Assembly (NCBI GenBank): GCA_042573625.1
Contig: JBHPCZ010000136.1
Coordinates: forward strand, 1 to 8,428
Direction: 5' to 3'
Length of the DNA: 8,428 bases
Origin: JBHPCZ01 sp042573625
GTDB taxonomy: Bacteria; Desulfobacterota; Desulfobacteria; Desulfobacterales; UBA11574
In this document: in pieces, positions 6,556 to 8,428 of the stretch
Layout of the letters: every line of letters begins with the position of its first letter
Position numbering within the stretch: the stretch's first letter is position 1
The notes under the pieces: model-generated
Seen by the model: only the letters and a program-made list of their open reading frames with translations
What the model was told of the DNA's origin: nothing
Databases searched by the model: none
Translations under genes and position numbers: made by a program

Positions 6556-6789
6556 CTATTTTTTCTCCCGGTTCAGAACCGGGTGGATATACCAATATTT
6601 ATAATCATCAATATCGACATATCGGTATTTTTTCCCCTTGAACGATTGCTCATATCCAAACGTTTCAATCCGGTCTTTGATCATTTCCACCAGAGGTCTT
6701 GTTGACTTATTTAATATCACATATTCATGTGCTGTGATATAACCGGTTTCCGTCCAGTTGGTATCTTTTATCAAATTTTGTAAATCCAC
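6556..6789 (-). CDS. Small hypothetical protein, putative integron cassette gene
   Basis: A 77-residue soluble protein I do not recognise. It has no signal peptide or membrane segment. The N-terminal half is helix-like (residues 1-45, MDLQNLIKDTNW onward), and the C-terminal half is rich in Lys, Tyr and Asp with a likely beta-hairpin (KGKKYRYVDIDDYKYWYIHP, 52-71). It starts with GTG at 6789, supported by AGGAG 5 nt upstream, and stops with TAG followed by a hairpin and a strong terminator, so it is very probably a real gene. It is read away from the attC-like site at 6826-6891, only 36 nt from it, as the next gene in a cassette array would be. No matching attC could be found beyond its 3' end. 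Function unknown. Confidence 0.72.
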   Translation of the reverse strand: MDLQNLIKDTNWTETGYITAHEYVILNKSTRPLVEMIKDRIETFGYEQSFKGKKYRYVDIDDYKYWYIHPVLNREKK

Positions 6790-6825
6790 CTGATCTCCTA
6801 TTGTAAGCTGTTGTATTTACTCTCT

Positions 6826-6891
6826 ATATAACGACCGGGTCCACGTGTGTCTGAGCGAAGCGAAGGCATCTCGTGGAATCCATGGTTAGGC
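6826..6891 (-). other. attC-like recombination site (intact form)
   Basis: Read on the minus strand, this 66-nt palindrome has the integron attC layout: R'' GCCTAAC, 7-nt spacer, L'' stem TCCACG, central arm and loop, L' CGTGGA, 7-nt spacer, R' GTTATAT. R'' matches RYYYAAC exactly and R' matches GTTRRRY at 6 of 7. The two spacers are of equal length, and extra unpaired A's occur in the arm, as in real sites. R'' is the exact complement of the TTAGGC that opens the upstream segments. Only 5 of 7 R''/R' pairs form (one of them G-T), as happens when different cassettes are joined. Confidence 0.6.
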
Positions 6892-6938
6892 TTGTGTCAG
6901 TTTGTTTATAGATCGTTTCAGCTTATTTCAATACTTTT

Positions 6939-6962
6939 GCAAATGGCTTATGAGTCATTTGC
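6939..6962. other. Hairpin inside the ORF-less segment
   Basis: GCAAATGGCT (6939-6948) pairs with AGTCATTTGC (6953-6962): 10 bp including one G-T pair, with a 4-nt TATG loop. No T-run follows on either strand, so it is not a standard terminator. It lies between the two attC-like sites. Confidence 0.55.
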
Positions 6963-6968
6963 ATTCTT

Positions 6969-7024
6969 GCCTAAGCCTAAACTTAGCGGTAACCTTAACT
7001 GTCCGCTGGCGTACCTTACTAGGC
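6969..7024 (-). other. attC-like recombination site (degenerate form)
   Basis: On the minus strand: R'' GCCTAGT, 8-nt spacer, L'' CCAGCGG, 13-nt loop, L' CCGCTAA, 7-nt spacer, R' CTTAGGC. The box lengths and order match an attC site. The TAG of R'' is the stop codon of the 99-residue gene, a common arrangement in cassettes. The crossover bases are changed (AAC to AGT, GTT to CTT), so recombination here would be expected to be poor or lost. Confidence 0.42.
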
Positions 7025-7318
7025 TTCGTCTATTTGTGACATCTCATTTAGAGTAAAATCTTTAATCAAACCCTCCGTCGCTTCCATATAAGCCTTAAGG
7101 TATTCATTATTCATATGAATTTGCCATAACTCACGATTTTCCCAGCTTTCGTAAAACATTAAGACTTCAGGATTATCAACACCTTGATGCAAATCATATT
7201 GCAAACATCCTTGTTCGTTACGAGTTGGACCTATTAGCTTAAGTAGTTCAGATTTTACCAAATCAACACTATTTTTCTTTGCTTCAATACGAGCAACTAT
7301 CGTTAATTTATTTTTCAT
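7019..7318 (-). CDS. Antibiotic biosynthesis monooxygenase (ABM)/YgiN-like protein
   Basis: A complete 99-residue cytosolic protein of the ABM superfamily (dimeric ferredoxin-like fold; includes YgiN quinol monooxygenase and heme-degrading relatives). Seen: the first beta-strand LTIVARIEAKKNSVDLVKSE (5-24), the EQGCLQYDLHQ stretch (35-45; compare the family's EPGCLxYELxQ), MFYESWENRELWQIHMNN (54-71; compare FxExWxSxEAFxxHxxS) with His69 at the conserved position, and YLKAYMEATEGLI (73-85). ATG at 7318 has GAGGAG 6 nt upstream. ABM proteins are frequent in integron cassettes, which fits the attC-like sites downstream and the GTTAGGC 34 nt upstream. Base composition is clearly more AT-rich than the genes at 1-5919, a sign of acquisition. 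The substrate is unknown. Confidence 0.88.
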   Translation of the reverse strand: MKNKLTIVARIEAKKNSVDLVKSELLKLIGPTRNEQGCLQYDLHQGVDNPEVLMFYESWENRELWQIHMNNEYLKAYMEATEGLIKDFTLNEMSQIDEA

Positions 7319-7359
7319 TCTAATCTCCTCTTTGGTTAAATTATTTAGTGAGCCTAACT

Positions 7360-7388
7360 ATTATTATTGTACCTAAATATTTTGACAA
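7360..7388 (-). promoter_or_regulatory. Candidate sigma-70 promoter upstream of the ABM gene
   Basis: On the minus strand TTGTCA (7388-7383) and AATAAT (7365-7360) are separated by 17 nt; each box matches consensus at 5 of 6. Transcription would begin near 7353, inside the GTTAGGC that opens the putative cassette. This is where an integron's cassette promoter would be expected, and it could drive both small genes up to the terminator at 6462-6513. Confidence 0.42.
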
Positions 7389-7836
7389 ACGAGTACGATT
7401 TATGTCCACAAAGATTCATAAAAGTTGAATGTTTTCTATCATTACTTCTATGTAATTTAATAAGTTATATTATATTTTTCCCAAATTTCATTCTTCATCG
7501 CAACAATCCCATATATTTCATTATATGAGTGCTGTGGTCATTATGCTCCTTCAGTATACTATGGCCTCCGAAGCATGGTACTTTTCCAATCAAAACATAC
7601 CACATTGTGGCATAAATGTCAACTGCTTTTGTGTAATTCTAAAAAAACAGGCAGTGGTGAACGGCATACCGATTTATGGAAGGATAGGCATTCTGTTCGT
7701 AAGGATATGGAAAAATACTGATGTATCGTGGAAATATAAGAAGTTTATAAAAGCACAGATATCTTACAAATATCACAGTTTTGACCGGCTTTGTGATATC
7801 TTGTCAAAAGTGAAAACTAGCGGCAGCTTTCATCAA
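7389..7836. other. AT-rich stretch without a supported gene
   Basis: A 111-codon open frame at 7525-7860 has no Shine-Dalgarno, no recognisable motif, and runs into repeat copy B, so I do not call it. A GTTGAAT (7424-7430) matches GTTRRRY but has no good stem with the 7352-7358 box. The main structures are the interleaved inverted repeats at 7770-7809. Confidence 0.5.
7770..7809. other. Interleaved inverted repeats (pseudoknot topology)
   Basis: ATATCACA (7770-7777) pairs with TGTGATAT (7792-7799), and TTTTGAC (7779-7785) pairs with GTCAAAA (7803-7809). The two perfect stems cross each other in the order of an H-type pseudoknot with 1-, 6- and 3-nt loops. The last loop is short for an 8-bp stem, so the two stems may instead be alternatives. 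Confidence 0.4.
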
Positions 7837-7896
7837 TTACATATATCCCAAAATCTATAAAAAACAAAAAGGCAAACCCTTTGAAATGGAGTTGCC
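7837..7896 (-). repeat. Dispersed repeat, copy B
   Basis: Second copy of the ~60-bp repeat seen at 6092-6153, in the same orientation. The best-conserved blocks are TTACATATAT plus CCCAAAATC (7837-7855), CAAACCCT (7873-7880) and AAATGGA-TTGCC (7884-7896). Here it contains the working terminator of the GGDEF gene. Confidence 0.55.
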
Positions 7897-7897
7897 T
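7861..7897 (-). terminator. Intrinsic terminator of the GGDEF gene
   Basis: On the minus strand AGGCAA pairs with TTGCCT (complements of 7892-7897 and 7870-7875). The stem extends past one mismatch by a G-T and two G-C pairs, around an 8-nt loop. TTTTTGTTTTTT follows, overlapping the stem foot. It begins 9 nt past the stop codon of the GGDEF gene. Confidence 0.7.
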
Positions 7898-7905
7898 CTC
7901 TTGAT

Positions 7906-8428
7906 TTATATGGGCGCTTTACGCGCTGACTTCTTATCTTTTTTTGCCAGATACAGTTTTTGATCTGCCTTTTTTAAAAGCTGTTGATGGTTCTTAATCG
8001 ATGTGTCTTTGGTAGACGCCACGCCATAGCTGATGGAGATCGGGATGGTAACTCCCCTTTTTTTCAAGGGGTACTTTGAAAGATCTTTCATGAGGCGAAA
8101 TATTAGGCGCTCTGCATTTTCAGGAGAAGTTTCTGGAAGGATAATGACAAACTCATCTCCGGCAAACCGTGCCACAACATCAGTTTCACGGCACCTATCA
8201 ATCAATAGTTTTGCCACGTGTTTTAAAAGATCATCACCTCGATCATGTCCGTAGGTATCATTTATCGTCTTAAAATCGTCGAGATCGATAAAGACAACCG
8301 TAAGGCTGCTTTTGTATCGGACTGCTCGGGTAAATTCCCTTTTCAGAACATCTTCCATTACTCTCCGGTTAAGCAGGTCTGTAAGTGGATCATGATAGGC
8401 AAGGAACTTTAATTTTTCATGTGGCAAA
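7906..8428 (-). CDS. GGDEF-domain diguanylate cyclase (C-terminal part)
   Basis: C-terminal 173 residues of a protein whose 5' end lies beyond the right edge; the apparent TTG start at 8427 is almost certainly an internal Leu codon. The whole GGDEF domain is present: LAYHDPLTDLLNRR (9-22), FIDLDDFKTINDTYGHDRGD (46-65) with the metal-binding Asp and the KxxND substrate residues, the signature as AGDEF (89-93), and YGVAS (134-138). RETD at 80-83, five residues before the signature, is an RxxD inhibitory site for c-di-GMP feedback. The first Gly of GGDEF is Ala; active AGDEF cyclases are known, so c-di-GMP synthesis from GTP is likely. The missing N-terminus would normally carry a sensor or receiver domain. 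A terminator follows directly. Confidence 0.93.
   Translation of the reverse strand, partial: LPHEKLKFLAYHDPLTDLLNRRVMEDVLKREFTRAVRYKSSLTVVFIDLDDFKTINDTYGHDRGDDLLKHVAKLLIDRCRETDVVARFAGDEFVIILPETSPENAERLIFRLMKDLSKYPLKKRGVTIPISISYGVASTKDTSIKNHQQLLKKADQKLYLAKKDKKSARKAPI

Larger units (their letters stand above)
6832..7357 (-). mobile_element. Putative integron cassette segment(s), integrase not in window
   Basis: On the minus strand the segment opens G|TTAGGC (GTTAGGC at 7358-7352), has 33 nt of leader, the 99-residue gene, an attC-like site overlapping its stop codon (7024-6969), a second TTAGGC opening at 6974, and an intact attC-like site ending with G at 6832. This parses as one gene cassette (7357-6975) and one 143-nt cassette without an open frame (6974-6832), followed by the next cassette with the 77-residue gene. 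No integrase gene is present, so this would be a CALIN-type array. The parse is inference. Confidence 0.5.

Noticed and set aside
7352..7430. Upstream attC between GTTGAAT (7424-7430) and the GTTAGGC box
   Set aside because: Both boxes match consensus on the minus strand, but the sequence between them has only a weak GACA/TGTC stem.
7525..7860. 111-codon plus-strand open frame
   Set aside because: No Shine-Dalgarno, no recognisable motif, AT-rich low-quality composition, and its end overlaps a repeat that is a terminator on the other strand.
7871..7896. GGCAAACC...GAAA...GG resembling part of a c-di-GMP-I (GEMM) riboswitch beside a GGDEF gene
   Set aside because: The conserved GGACGCAAAGCC part and second helix are absent. 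The element sits at the 3' end of the gene and folds as a terminator.

Overview
The window looks like bacterial chromosome with two halves. Positions 1-5919 hold five closely packed plus-strand genes of ordinary codon use. Positions 5920-8428 hold sparse, visibly more AT-rich sequence with small minus-strand genes, hairpins and repeats. The intrinsic terminators, leaderless soluble enzymes, TTG/GTG starts and a GGDEF protein fit a Gram-negative environmental bacterium. A deltaproteobacterial (Desulfobacterota) source is my guess, and only from general style.

Left half: (1) a 545-residue fusion of a ThuA-like domain to a Gfo/Idh/MocA NAD(P)-dependent sugar oxidoreductase; (2) a second Gfo/Idh/MocA oxidoreductase overlapping it by 11 nt; (3) a BioF2/CelD-type GNAT acyltransferase; (4) a GT4 glycosyltransferase closely resembling MshA, the D-inositol-3-phosphate glycosyltransferase of mycothiol synthesis; (5) after a 270-nt gap rich in inverted repeats, a PIG-L/LmbE zinc deacetylase with a TTG start behind a strong Shine-Dalgarno. 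A GT4 enzyme that adds GlcNAc and a PIG-L enzyme that removes the acetyl group form the core of mycothiol and bacillithiol synthesis. With two polyol/sugar dehydrogenases and an acyltransferase, the set reads as a small pathway for a modified amino-sugar conjugate. The product cannot be read from sequence.

Right half: reading the minus strand from right to left, there is a GGDEF protein (partial, running off the window) with its terminator, a candidate promoter, a 99-residue antibiotic-biosynthesis-monooxygenase-like gene, two attC-like palindromes, a 77-residue unknown gene and a strong intrinsic terminator. The two palindromes have the R''-spacer-L''-loop-L'-spacer-R' layout of integron recombination sites. 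The implied segments begin with TTAGGC and end with its complement GCCTAA, as integron gene cassettes do. I read this as a short, partly decayed cassette array without a visible integrase (a CALIN-type array). Two copies of a ~60-bp terminator-containing repeat flank this accessory stretch. Positions 6220-6420 carry a run of strong nested hairpins that I could not assign.
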